Shown here one piece after another: positions 8,908 to 17,573 of a DNA stretch of 56,585 nucleotides. The stretch's first letter is position 1. Every line of letters begins with the position of its first letter. Both the position numbers and the translations under genes were made by a program. Location of the stretch: assembly GCA_015056585.1 (NCBI GenBank), contig SVFZ01000007.1, positions 1 to 56,585 of the forward strand, read 5' to 3'. Source of the stretch: Butyrivibrio sp. GTDB taxonomy: Bacteria; Bacillota; Clostridia; Lachnospirales; Lachnospiraceae. The notes beneath the pieces are model-generated. The model did not search any database. It was not told where the DNA came from and worked only from the letters and a program-made list of their open reading frames with translations.

Positions 8908-10662
8908 CTATTCATTATCAAACCGCACAAATATGAGCGGAAAGCACAGCCATAAATAAACTACATATCTCACAAGATACGTAGGGCCAAGAATTACGGT
9001 AAGATAAGTCAGGATGCACGGCAAAAAAGGAAGTACACCCAAAAAGTTTCTTACGGAAATCCTGTAAAACAGCACAAACATATAGATGAAGATCAATAGC
9101 CCGGGTGCAAACAAAAGTCCCAGGATTGGCTGATCATAGAAAAAACATCCAATGGAAATGTATCTGTACAGGCTGTCCAGCGCAGGGATCAGGCTATGTC
9201 TTTCCCCCGGTGGTTCCACCTCGTATCCAAAGTACGAGTTAAGGTCATATGTAAAAGTATAAACAGTAGTACCCTCGTAAACCTCTATCTTGGCTGCCGG
9301 ATACCAGTAGCCGTAAGAGGTAAGAAACCACGCGTTTAAATAAGTCATCGGATGCTGCGTTAGATTTTTTGCCCAAAGCTTCCAAAAGCTTTTTGAATCC
9401 TGCTCATAGAGTTCATTGTTAAAACCAATCTTGATAAGATCAGAAACCCTTGGAGTATACAGGTTCAGGTTCTCTTCAGGAACGTAACTTGTAAGGATTT
9501 CCCGGTCCTCTTTAGTCATACTGTCTTTTTCATAAGTATAGACTCTTGCAAGCTGCATAATAGGCACGGTCAGCATTTCCTGATGATGTGTTATTTCTGA
9601 ACTAAAGCCCATTGAAAGGCTCTTTGAGATTATCAGGTAAAAAAATACCGGAAGAATAAAAACTGTCAGAAATCCTTTTTTTAGCTCTTTTCTAAAGTAC
9701 CATAGAGCAAAAGGTACAAACACAAGGTAAGCATAAAAGCCATTGTGCCTGAAGCACGGCATCAGAACTGCCGTCAAAATGAAGGCTGCGACATTTTTCT
9801 TATCCTGTAAAAAGGCCTCTCTCTCAGTCACCATACGTATGAGAAAAACTGTAAGAAGAAGCAGCAGCGCCGAAAAAAGTCCGTCCTTACTTGAACACAA
9901 CGTAAACATCACTATCGTCGGAAATACACCGTAATAAATCATCCAGATGATTCTGCTTTTCCGGCCTACGCCTTTCTTTTCCATAAATCCAAGAACATAG
10001 GCAAAAATCGCAGTGATAACCAGCATCTGAAAGAGCATGTAGGCAAATATCCCAAGATTCCAGGACCTTGTAATCTTGTGCACAAGCGCTATTGTTCCGC
10101 CAAGGATCAGCACATGCAATAGTGGATGGTGCGTGGAAAAGGTCCTTGTAAGGACCTCATTGAGCTCGTCCTGCGCATCATATACAAAAAACCCCGGATA
10201 CTCTGCCAGAAGAACCGGCAGGTTAAGGAGAATAAGCATGCCCCATCTGAAAAGAAATGTTCCGGACTTTAGAGGTATTTTCCCAAGCAGTGTATTTCCT
10301 GCTGCCTTGCTACTTGCATCGCCTTTTTTGCTGACAACATCTGCAGTGTTAATCACAAAAAGCCCAAAAAGCTTTGCCTCACCTTTTTTTGCGGCATTGT
10401 AGTTGTTCCAGACGTGCTTTGCATCTACTGCCATGACAATCATAAGCATCAGCATAACAAGATTTGCATTTCTATCTGAAAGATCGATCCTGTCTATCTT
10501 CTCAAGCTGATATCCCCAAACCAGAAAAAGCCCCGATAAAACGCCAAATAAGCCTGACATAAGCCAGGCTAAAACTTCATTATCATGACCGCGCTTGCGG
10601 CTTTGGTTTCCGGCCGGGTTTAATCTTCTGCCGGCTGTTTTGTCATTACCTTTTAATGTCAT
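8908..10662 (-). CDS. DUF6020-like polytopic membrane protein, probable GT-C-type transferase
   Basis: A 584-residue membrane protein with about 11-12 hydrophobic helices and a charged N-terminal tail (MTLKGNDKTAGRRLN). After the fourth or fifth helix it carries FFVYDAQDELNEVL followed by THHPLLHVLILGG (about 155-185), the acidic-plus-HHP arrangement seen in DUF6020 proteins and resembling the first-loop acidic motif of GT-C glycosyltransferases. The next landmark is SSKDGLFSALL. The long segment at about 375-475 appears extracytoplasmic. It overlaps the upstream GtrB-like gene by 17 bases, which suggests that the two work together: the GtrB product (a polyprenyl-phosphate sugar) could be its donor. 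That assignment is inference; the family has no agreed function. Confidence 0.65.
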   Translation of the reverse strand: MTLKGNDKTAGRRLNPAGNQSRKRGHDNEVLAWLMSGLFGVLSGLFLVWGYQLEKIDRIDLSDRNANLVMLMLMIVMAVDAKHVWNNYNAAKKGEAKLFGLFVINTADVVSKKGDASSKAAGNTLLGKIPLKSGTFLFRWGMLILLNLPVLLAEYPGFFVYDAQDELNEVLTRTFSTHHPLLHVLILGGTIALVHKITRSWNLGIFAYMLFQMLVITAIFAYVLGFMEKKGVGRKSRIIWMIYYGVFPTIVMFTLCSSKDGLFSALLLLLTVFLIRMVTEREAFLQDKKNVAAFILTAVLMPCFRHNGFYAYLVFVPFALWYFRKELKKGFLTVFILPVFFYLIISKSLSMGFSSEITHHQEMLTVPIMQLARVYTYEKDSMTKEDREILTSYVPEENLNLYTPRVSDLIKIGFNNELYEQDSKSFWKLWAKNLTQHPMTYLNAWFLTSYGYWYPAAKIEVYEGTTVYTFTYDLNSYFGYEVEPPGERHSLIPALDSLYRYISIGCFFYDQPILGLLFAPGLLIFIYMFVLFYRISVRNFLGVLPFLPCILTYLTVILGPTYLVRYVVYLWLCFPLIFVRFDNE

Positions 10663-11596
10663 CTTCTGTGGTCTCTCGTATTACATACTGAGGATTCTTA
10701 TTCTGTGAAATATACAGCCTTCCCACATATTCGCCCACCATACCCAGCATGAGCATGAGCATTCCTCCCATGAAAATAACCGCACTCATAAGAGCTGCGT
10801 ATCCCATTGGAGCAATCGGATAAACAAATTTCTTGATAATAGTGTAAACACCATACAAAAAGCCGAGAATAGCAAACACAGTTCCTGTAAAAGTGGCAAT
10901 TCTAAGAGGCTTGATGCTAAATGCCGTAAAGCCGTTTATCCATAGTGCAAAGAGCTTGGCAAAGCTGTATCCGCTCTCTCCAACTTCACGTCTCCTGTGA
11001 TTGACATCCACATTTACAATATTCTTCGTAGTTCGCAGCACAAGTCCGATTACGTATGGGTATGAACTTTCGTACTTTATCATTTCATCCACAACAAATC
11101 TTCTTGCGGCAAAATAGCTGGAAACATAGAGCTCTTTTGGCTTACCCAGCATAACAGTTGCCATAGTCTCGTTCATGTAGGTTCCAAAATTACGGAAGAA
11201 ACTGTGCTGTTTTCGTCCGTACCTTGCATAGGCCACATCCGCCCCATCTTCAAGAGCTTTTAATAACCTATCCACTTCATCAGCAGGTGTCTGTCCATCG
11301 TCGTCAAGACATACCACATAATCACCCTTTACATGATGCAGTCCGGCCATGATCGCAGCATGCTGGCCGAAATTCTTGGCAAAATTGATGCCAAGTATCC
11401 TGTTGCCGGAATCTTTTTTTGTTATGTCACATATAGTATCCCAGGTATTGTCCGGCGATCCGTCATTGACAAGAATCACCTCATATGCATATTTTCCTAG
11501 CTTGTCCATGGTGTCTGCAATTTCTTTGACAACACTTCCAACAGTCTTTTCAGACCTGTAACAGGGGATAACAAAACTGATCATCTTTGCTTCCAT
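10646..11596 (-). CDS. Polyprenyl-phosphate glycosyltransferase, GtrB/DPM1-like (GT2 with two C-terminal helices)
   Basis: 316 residues: a GT-A domain starting SFVIPCYRSEKTVGSVVKE, with nucleotide-binding LVNDGSPDNTWD (about 43-54) and the metal site CLDDDGQTPADEVD (about 95-108). The C-terminus has two membrane helices (about 230-255 and 265-288), then GRLYISQNKNPQYVIRE. This is the architecture of GtrB and dolichol-phosphate-mannose synthase-like enzymes, which load a single sugar onto undecaprenyl phosphate. The start at 11596 has AAGGGTG nine bases upstream. It pairs logically with the GtrA-like flippase at 15310-15768 and with the GT-C-like proteins of this operon to make an extracytoplasmic side-branching system. 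Which sugar it loads is not visible. Confidence 0.85.
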   Translation of the reverse strand: MEAKMISFVIPCYRSEKTVGSVVKEIADTMDKLGKYAYEVILVNDGSPDNTWDTICDITKKDSGNRILGINFAKNFGQHAAIMAGLHHVKGDYVVCLDDDGQTPADEVDRLLKALEDGADVAYARYGRKQHSFFRNFGTYMNETMATVMLGKPKELYVSSYFAARRFVVDEMIKYESSYPYVIGLVLRTTKNIVNVDVNHRRREVGESGYSFAKLFALWINGFTAFSIKPLRIATFTGTVFAILGFLYGVYTIIKKFVYPIAPMGYAALMSAVIFMGGMLMLMLGMVGEYVGRLYISQNKNPQYVIRETTEDDIKR

Positions 11597-11615
11597 TTAA
11601 AAAACACCCTTCCGG

Positions 11616-12143
11616 TTATAAAATCTTTTCCATGAGTATCATATCACTTTTTTGACCGTCACTGCATTCCACGCCCTTTAAATCCTCTGTCTTTAAGAAT
11701 CCGGCATGCTCATAGCTCTTTATTGCCGCAGTATTGTAACTAAATGCCCTTAAAATGACCTTCTTAATACCAATTTCTCTTGCATAGTCCACAGCAAGAA
11801 GCGCGGTTTCATTCCCGTAGCCCTTTCCCACAGCATCGTCTTCACCTATAAAAATGCCATATTCAGCTTCTGTTTTCTCACTGTTATTAAACTTGAAATA
11901 TACGCTGCCTACCGGAGCCCCATTCTTTTCATTCTCGCAAATGATCATCTGAAGGACTTGTCCTGTGTAGACTTTAGTTTTCAGCCACTCTTCATGAATC
12001 TGTCTGGTAAACTCAACTCTGTATACAAAATTATTCCTGATCCTCTCGTTGTTTCTCCATTTAACGATCAGATCTGTATCTTCGTCAGTAATAGGCCGCA
12101 AGCTGACTGTTTTTCCGACCTTTAAATACTTTACATCTTTCAT
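11616..12143 (-). CDS. GNAT-family N-acetyltransferase
   Basis: A 175-residue GNAT protein (RimJ/RimL-like group). It shows VSLRPITDEDTDLIVKWRN at the start, an acetyl-CoA pocket around GKGYGNETALLAVDYA (about 110-125) and the terminal NTAAIKSYEHAGF (about 141-153). I use the ATG at 12143 because GAGGAA lies four bases upstream. An earlier in-frame start would overlap the preceding gene by 38 bases and add a residue stretch unlike the family. Two genes upstream is wecE, whose 4-amino sugar product is a plausible substrate, making this a functional stand-in for RffC/WecD, although the sequence does not prove it. Acetylation would take place in the cytoplasm on a nucleotide-linked amino sugar. 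Confidence 0.82.
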   Translation of the reverse strand: MKDVKYLKVGKTVSLRPITDEDTDLIVKWRNNERIRNNFVYRVEFTRQIHEEWLKTKVYTGQVLQMIICENEKNGAPVGSVYFKFNNSEKTEAEYGIFIGEDDAVGKGYGNETALLAVDYAREIGIKKVILRAFSYNTAAIKSYEHAGFLKTEDLKGVECSDGQKSDMILMEKIL

Positions 12144-12195
12144 TTTATTCCTCAATAAATATGTCAAAATTGCAGTAATCCATGAGATCACCTTA

Positions 12196-14067
12196 TTACT
12201 CAAGTCTTGTGACAGCATAGATTCCAAATACATCCGCTACGGTATCTACTCTGGAAATATCCACGCTCACACCCTGATCCTCATAAAAATCAGAAAGCCA
12301 CGTCACATCCTCTGTCTTATTTTGTACGAAATATACGTTTGAATCAAGCAAGGCCTCAAAAGTGCTGTTAAATCCGGCATTTTTTAGTTTCTTCATCGCA
12401 AGCGGACTCTTTGATGCCCAGCCGCCTAAAAGGTCTCTGTTATAGCAGCTGTTGTCCACTCTCTCAAATAGCTTTTCCGAATATGTAGCCACCTGACCCT
12501 CTACTTCAGATGCAAAAGACACACCGGTATACACATCGTAAAAGTAAAAAGAATCTGCATTTTTCCTCGCATAATCATCAAGCGCCCTGTACTTTACCAG
12601 CATTTCTTCTCTCAGGTTCTTTTCCGAAGAAATAACTCTTATCTGTGCAGGAAGCGTTATCGCAGAGATCGCTGTAAGAACAATAATTGATGCCGCAGGG
12701 ATAATTGATGCTTCTTTCGATGTAAGATAAAGCATCATTCCCGCCAGAATCAAAAGCTCAACCATATACAGCGGATGGGTGATACGTATTGGGTCTCTTC
12801 CTCTCATGATTATAAAGAGCCACAAAGAAGTCCTGCAAGCAAACAGTACTACCGGCAAAAAACATGATGCCAAAGCCATCTTTTCCCCGCCATTTCTGTG
12901 CCTTCTGCAATAAAGAACGGCCAGAAGAAGTACCGTCACATACATTGCTGCCACTGCCATATTCCACGGAAAATCCGTCATCGGGTATTCATAGGATTTA
13001 GGAAGCGACAGGTGATGCATTCTGTAAAAATACAGAGAAGCTGCAGTCTTAAGCCTTGCAAAAAAAGGTGCCTGCTCTCCCCTGATGCCGGCAGCATATT
13101 CTGCAATTTTCCCAAGCATATCCGCGTCAATTTCATCAGACAGTCCAAAGTTGTAATTTACAAGGAGCTTCCACTCGCTCTTTGCAAGTCCTATACCGTT
13201 AAAGAACGCTTTGTTTTCCTCGTAATCCGGTATGTACTGGAAATCATAGAGTTCTGTCCTGTTGTCAAAAAATCTGTTAAACTCTTTCCACTCCGGTGAA
13301 GAGTACGCTATATTATGAAACAGCGTTGAAATAAGGAGCATGATCAGGACGCCCCCAAGAAAACCTGAATAGGACAAAAGCACACTCTTTTTGTCCTCTT
13401 TTTTATTCCTCTCAAGACTTGAAAAGAGCCATTTTATCAGTACTGCCACCAAAACCATCGGTAGTGTAAGAAGCATCATCTCAGAGCGCAAGAGATACGC
13501 TACGGTAAGCATTACAAAAGCGCAGATAAGTCTTACCATATTATCTGTATTCATTGCTCCTCTTTTCGGCTTTTTTTCTTTACCTTGGATGGCATCTTTG
13601 TCTTTACCAATAGCCGGCAGAACTATGAGAAAAGCTGCAGTTGCAGATAACAGTCCACACACTACCGTATACTGCACATATAAAAGGTGCGGAAGAAAAA
13701 AGCCAAGAACAGCAGGGACAAGAGCTATTGCCGTTAATATCTTTTTACTGATGGTTCCTGTCCTTTTGACTATCTCGTAGATCACGATACCAATGCAGAA
13801 ATACTGGCATGAGCACAAAAAAATGCCATACCAGTCAATATTTGCCCCAATCCTGTAAAGGAGGGATATAAGCAAACTGATTGGATACAGCATCTGAATA
13901 TTATGCCCCTCAGGCACGCCTGTGTACGCGCCTGAGAGGATATCTTTCATTAAAACATCATCATTGAGGTCAAAAAAGCAATCACCGGACAAACATGCCA
14001 CAATCCATATTATAGCCACAGCGACAAGAGCTATTATTAAGCTGGCATTCCCCCGTAACTTTCTCAT
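12196..14067 (-). CDS. Uncharacterised polytopic membrane protein, GT-C-like
   Basis: 623 residues with about 11 membrane helices and a C-terminal extracytoplasmic domain of roughly 140 residues (about 485-623). Just after the first helix comes CFFDLNDDVLMKDILSGAY (about 30-48), an acidic loop placed as in GT-C glycosyltransferases, followed by TGVPEGHNIQMLYP. The C-terminal domain contains YDVYTGVSF and a WASKSPLAMKK stretch but no motif I can name. It lies between wecE (20 bases upstream) and the GNAT gene, within the long glycan operon. I do not recognise a family with known function. The best inference is a transferase working on the outside of the membrane with a polyprenyl-phosphate donor. 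Confidence 0.6.
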   Translation of the reverse strand: MRKLRGNASLIIALVAVAIIWIVACLSGDCFFDLNDDVLMKDILSGAYTGVPEGHNIQMLYPISLLISLLYRIGANIDWYGIFLCSCQYFCIGIVIYEIVKRTGTISKKILTAIALVPAVLGFFLPHLLYVQYTVVCGLLSATAAFLIVLPAIGKDKDAIQGKEKKPKRGAMNTDNMVRLICAFVMLTVAYLLRSEMMLLTLPMVLVAVLIKWLFSSLERNKKEDKKSVLLSYSGFLGGVLIMLLISTLFHNIAYSSPEWKEFNRFFDNRTELYDFQYIPDYEENKAFFNGIGLAKSEWKLLVNYNFGLSDEIDADMLGKIAEYAAGIRGEQAPFFARLKTAASLYFYRMHHLSLPKSYEYPMTDFPWNMAVAAMYVTVLLLAVLYCRRHRNGGEKMALASCFLPVVLFACRTSLWLFIIMRGRDPIRITHPLYMVELLILAGMMLYLTSKEASIIPAASIIVLTAISAITLPAQIRVISSEKNLREEMLVKYRALDDYARKNADSFYFYDVYTGVSFASEVEGQVATYSEKLFERVDNSCYNRDLLGGWASKSPLAMKKLKNAGFNSTFEALLDSNVYFVQNKTEDVTWLSDFYEDQGVSVDISRVDTVADVFGIYAVTRLE

Positions 14068-14086
14068 CCCTTAACCCCTGAAAACA

Positions 14087-15223
14087 TCAAGAAAATTTGT
14101 AATACTCTTTTATTCTCATTACAACTTCATCAAGATCCTCATCTGAAAGCTTATAGTACATCGGAAGTCGAAGAAGTCTCTCACTCTCCTTTGTTGTGTA
14201 GCGGTCTTCTCCTCTGAATTCACTGTAGATAAGACCCGCCTTGGAAGAGTGAAGCGGAACATAATGAGAAGCAGGCAGGATATCATTTGCCAAAAGGTAT
14301 TCGATAAGTCCCTTTCTCTCCTCAAAGTCCTTGCACTTAATATAAAACATATGGGCATTATGCACACATTCTTTTGGAACATAAGGAAGGTCAATGAGTC
14401 CTTTTTCCTTAAGCGGCAAAAGAGCTTCGTAATATCTGTTCCAGTGTGAAAGTCTGTCGTTATTTATCTCCTCTGCCTTTTCAAGCTGAGCGTAAAGATA
14501 TGCTGCATTCATTTCACTTGGAAGATATGAAGAACCGGGCTGAATCCAGCTGTATTTATCTACTTTTCCAAGTTTATAGAGAGTGCGGTTTGTTCCCTTC
14601 TCTCTTATGATTATCGCATTGTCCACATAGGTCTCATCGCGAAGGAGAAGAGCACCGCCTTCGCCCATGCTGTAGTTCTTGGTCTCGTGGAAGCTGTAAT
14701 TTCCAAAATCACCGATGGCACCAAGTGCCTTTCCCTTATAGGTTGACATCACGCCCTGCGCAGCATCCTCTATAACAAAGAGATTATGCCTCTTTGCAAT
14801 ATCAAGGATCGTGTCCATTTCACAGCCAACACCTGCATAATGCACAGGAACAATTGCTCTTGTCTTTGGTGTGATGGCCTGTTCTATCATGTTTTCATCA
14901 ATATTCATTGTGTCAGGCCTGATATCCACGAAAACGACCTTTGCTCCGCGAAGTACAAAGGCATTTGCTGTTGAAACAAAGGTGTAGGAAGGCATAATGA
15001 CTTCATCCCCTTCCTTGATACCTGCCAAAAGAGCGGCCATCTCTGTTGCATGTGTGCATGAAGTTGTAAGAAGTGCCTTACTTACACCTGTCTTTTTCTC
15101 AATCCACTCATTGGCCTTGGCAGTGTATGGGCCATCGCCGCAGATTTTCTGATTTTGAACGCACTCCTTAATATATTCGTACTCTTTGCCTGTAAAAGGA
15201 GGCACATTGAAGTTGATTCTCAT
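14087..15223 (-). CDS. wecE: dTDP-4-amino-4,6-dideoxygalactose transaminase (WecE/RffA/FdtB type)
   Basis: 378 residues, full family length (E. coli WecE has 376). Landmarks are INFNVPPFTGKEYEYI at the N-terminus, SCTHATEMAALL (about 55-66), PSYTFVSTANAF (about 78-89), the cofactor aspartate in IEDAAQGVMS and the Schiff-base lysine in SFHETKNYSMGEGG (Lys about 182). It should convert dTDP-4-keto-6-deoxyglucose to dTDP-Fuc4N using glutamate and PLP. The upstream enzymes RmlA and RmlB are not in this window, so the keto-sugar must come from elsewhere. The start has GGGGAG about eight bases upstream. Its distance from the pglE gene and its different signature make it a separate amino-sugar branch of the same operon. 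Confidence 0.9.
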   Translation of the reverse strand: MRINFNVPPFTGKEYEYIKECVQNQKICGDGPYTAKANEWIEKKTGVSKALLTTSCTHATEMAALLAGIKEGDEVIMPSYTFVSTANAFVLRGAKVVFVDIRPDTMNIDENMIEQAITPKTRAIVPVHYAGVGCEMDTILDIAKRHNLFVIEDAAQGVMSTYKGKALGAIGDFGNYSFHETKNYSMGEGGALLLRDETYVDNAIIIREKGTNRTLYKLGKVDKYSWIQPGSSYLPSEMNAAYLYAQLEKAEEINNDRLSHWNRYYEALLPLKEKGLIDLPYVPKECVHNAHMFYIKCKDFEERKGLIEYLLANDILPASHYVPLHSSKAGLIYSEFRGEDRYTTKESERLLRLPMYYKLSDEDLDEVVMRIKEYYKFS

Positions 15224-15309
15224 ATCTTTTTCTCCCCAAAGGATCTGCTTATTTAAAGGATACCTACTCCCCTATAAACAGATATATTCTATAATTATGC
15301 TCCAAAGCA

Positions 15310-15768
15310 TCAGTTTTTCTTTTCAAGGAATATCTTTCTTGTTATGAAGTTATATACCATAACGACTCCGGTTGCGCCAAACTTAAAGAAAATATCCTTG
15401 GCAAAAGACTCACTCATTATTCCCTGCATCCAGATGAAATTCTTGTAAATAACATCAATTCCGAGCCACAGGCACAACTCATTTATACCAAGACCAATAA
15501 CACTGAGGACAAGGAAAATAACAAATTCCTTTTTCCTTGAAATATCCTCTTTGCGCTCAAATACAAATTTGAAGCTGAGGATATAATTACATACCACCGA
15601 AATACAGAAGCCTAAAAATGCTGAAATAAGGTAGTACTGCGAAAATGCAGAGGCTACGCCTGTAACTTCAAATACAACATTAAAGATCCTGTAAACTACA
15701 TAATCAATTATAAAACAAATAACACCAACCAGTCCAAACTTGGCTATCTGGGCCAAAAGCTTATTCAT
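15310..15768 (-). CDS. GtrA-family membrane protein
   Basis: A 152-residue protein with four predicted helices (about 8-30, 43-64, 79-98, 120-142) and GtrA features: QIAKFGLVGVICFIIDYVVY at the start, CNYILSFKFVF before the first cytoplasmic turn, and KFGATGVVMVYNFITRKIF near the end. GtrA proteins are thought to flip undecaprenyl-phosphate-linked sugars made by GtrB. The chosen ATG at 15768 has AAAGGA nine bases upstream; a GTG 18 bases earlier is less well placed. The gap upstream of wecE (86 bases) separates it slightly from the downstream genes. It completes a GtrA/GtrB pair with the gene at 10646-11596. Confidence 0.85.
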   Translation of the reverse strand: MNKLLAQIAKFGLVGVICFIIDYVVYRIFNVVFEVTGVASAFSQYYLISAFLGFCISVVCNYILSFKFVFERKEDISRKKEFVIFLVLSVIGLGINELCLWLGIDVIYKNFIWMQGIMSESFAKDIFFKFGATGVVMVYNFITRKIFLEKKN

Positions 15769-15821
15769 AACCCAATATCCTTTCACATTTCATATATAAA
15801 TTTGATTTTCTGAGATGAAAG

Positions 15822-17573
15822 TCACTCATTGTCTCCAACGTATACCGTGAATCTCTCACTCTCGAAGTCTATATTATAATCGTGATTGCTTATATAGTCC
15901 AATAAAATATCGTATTTATCTGATATATTGGCATATCCCTGCATATCCTTACCAACTATGATAACAGGGTACGGCTCATCGGAAGTAGAGAGTTCAATAA
16001 GCTTTTCATCAAAGATTTCTGTGGAATAGCTGTCAAGATCCGGCCATACGGTATCTATCGCAGGCTTTAGGTCAAAAATATATGAAAGCCCCGGAATCCC
16101 GCCAAATAAAAGAGCCTTTGTTCCCAGAAGATTATTGTCACTTAAATATTTCCCAAGTTCCTCTAAAGTTCTTGCATTATATGAAGTTGTAACCATGCTC
16201 CCAACTTTGGGTATAGTTTTAACTGTCTCTCCTCTTTTTTGTCCGTCAGCACCATCAACAAATGAAAAATTCACATGGAAAAGAATTCCCTGAATCAGAA
16301 CCACAATAATAACCATTGTTATGGTACTCTGCCAGGTAAAGTGGAGCTGTCTGTCCCCTAACCTCTGCATAAGCCTCCTCATTATCCAGAGGGCTATCGG
16401 CGCAACCACAAAAAGATTATTGATGACAGGGTAAGTATAATTATTACTTCCCAAAGGAGTTATAAGAATTATCATTACCATCAAGAATGCAAGTGTCTGC
16501 TCCTGTTTATTGCCGTTAAGAAATCCGCAAATTCCAATAACTCCAAGTATCAGCGAAATAATGACAAACATCATGGCAGCTTTAAAAATACTGTCGTAAT
16601 AATAGTAGTTCCTTGTAAATATTCCCTCCGCAAAGTAGTATTTAACCACTATGCAAAGTCCAATCGCAAACAAAAGCTTCTTTATCCAAACAAATCTTTC
16701 AGATTTGATAAGAAACATAATTATCCCTGCCACTATACATGGGATCAGTATCAGCATATCTGCAGCTGTTTTGAAATATGCATCAATGATAGCTGAGATC
16801 ATCCCTGATGTTGTATAGTCAGAAGCACCGGAAGTCATACCAAAAAGACTGCCTATCATTCCAAAATATGCACCCGGACCGTAAATAAGGCTGATGACCA
16901 GAAAAATAACAGCAACACCTGTGGTAAATCCGAGAATGCAAATTCCTGTCTTTTTTAATATATTCAAAAAATCATCCCTTGTAAGAACTCCGTAAAACCA
17001 TAAAACCAGAATAAGTGCCGTTTCCGTTATGTTAGGAAAACGCACCATTACGTTAAGTCCAAGGAATACTCCGGCGATAAAAAGATCCACATTTTGCTTT
17101 TCCCAAAAGAAAATACCCTTTACCAGAAACAAAGCCCCCAGAGTAAAAAACATATACGTCATGTAGTTATACATTATTACTCTCGGACACCAGCAAAGGC
17201 TCTCCGCCATGAAAGTCCCGATAAAAATCATCCACCCCGGCATATACTTCTGCAAAAAATAATAGGATATGAGCGCTGTCAGGCTGATAATGAAACTGCT
17301 GTAAATCCCAAAGCCCAGCATCGTTCCTGCTCCCGGAAGATGCATTATAATAGCGCCTGTTACATTTCCCAGAAAGGTGGACAAAAGCCACATGGGATTT
17401 AAGGTATCAATAAACTCATAATTTGCCAGGCTATATGTAGTATCAGTGACGTCAAGGCCGGCATTTACACCTATTAATGGATATAGCATAAGCACCAGAG
17501 GAAAAACATACTTTTCCAATGGCATCTGATATTTTTTGAAGTTATAAAAATAGCTCCTGATATTTTTTAACAT
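15822..17573 (-). CDS. Uncharacterised polytopic membrane protein, GT-C-like
   Basis: 583 residues with about 11 hydrophobic helices and a soluble, probably extracytoplasmic C-terminal part (about 465-583). After helix 1 it has VNAGLDVTDTTYSLANYEF (about 37-55), an acidic loop comparable with the GT-C first loop, and later WCPRVIMYNYMTYMFFTLG (about 128-146) and RFPNITE. It overlaps the acyltransferase gene by seven bases, so both are made together. No named family is certain. Similarity of layout to the proteins at 12196-14067 and 8908-10662 (helix, acidic loop, helices, C-terminal ectodomain) suggests a set of outside-acting sugar transferases. GtrA follows 53 bases downstream, which supports that reading. 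Confidence 0.6.
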   Translation of the reverse strand: MLKNIRSYFYNFKKYQMPLEKYVFPLVLMLYPLIGVNAGLDVTDTTYSLANYEFIDTLNPMWLLSTFLGNVTGAIIMHLPGAGTMLGFGIYSSFIISLTALISYYFLQKYMPGWMIFIGTFMAESLCWCPRVIMYNYMTYMFFTLGALFLVKGIFFWEKQNVDLFIAGVFLGLNVMVRFPNITETALILVLWFYGVLTRDDFLNILKKTGICILGFTTGVAVIFLVISLIYGPGAYFGMIGSLFGMTSGASDYTTSGMISAIIDAYFKTAADMLILIPCIVAGIIMFLIKSERFVWIKKLLFAIGLCIVVKYYFAEGIFTRNYYYYDSIFKAAMMFVIISLILGVIGICGFLNGNKQEQTLAFLMVMIILITPLGSNNYTYPVINNLFVVAPIALWIMRRLMQRLGDRQLHFTWQSTITMVIIVVLIQGILFHVNFSFVDGADGQKRGETVKTIPKVGSMVTTSYNARTLEELGKYLSDNNLLGTKALLFGGIPGLSYIFDLKPAIDTVWPDLDSYSTEIFDEKLIELSTSDEPYPVIIVGKDMQGYANISDKYDILLDYISNHDYNIDFESERFTVYVGDNE

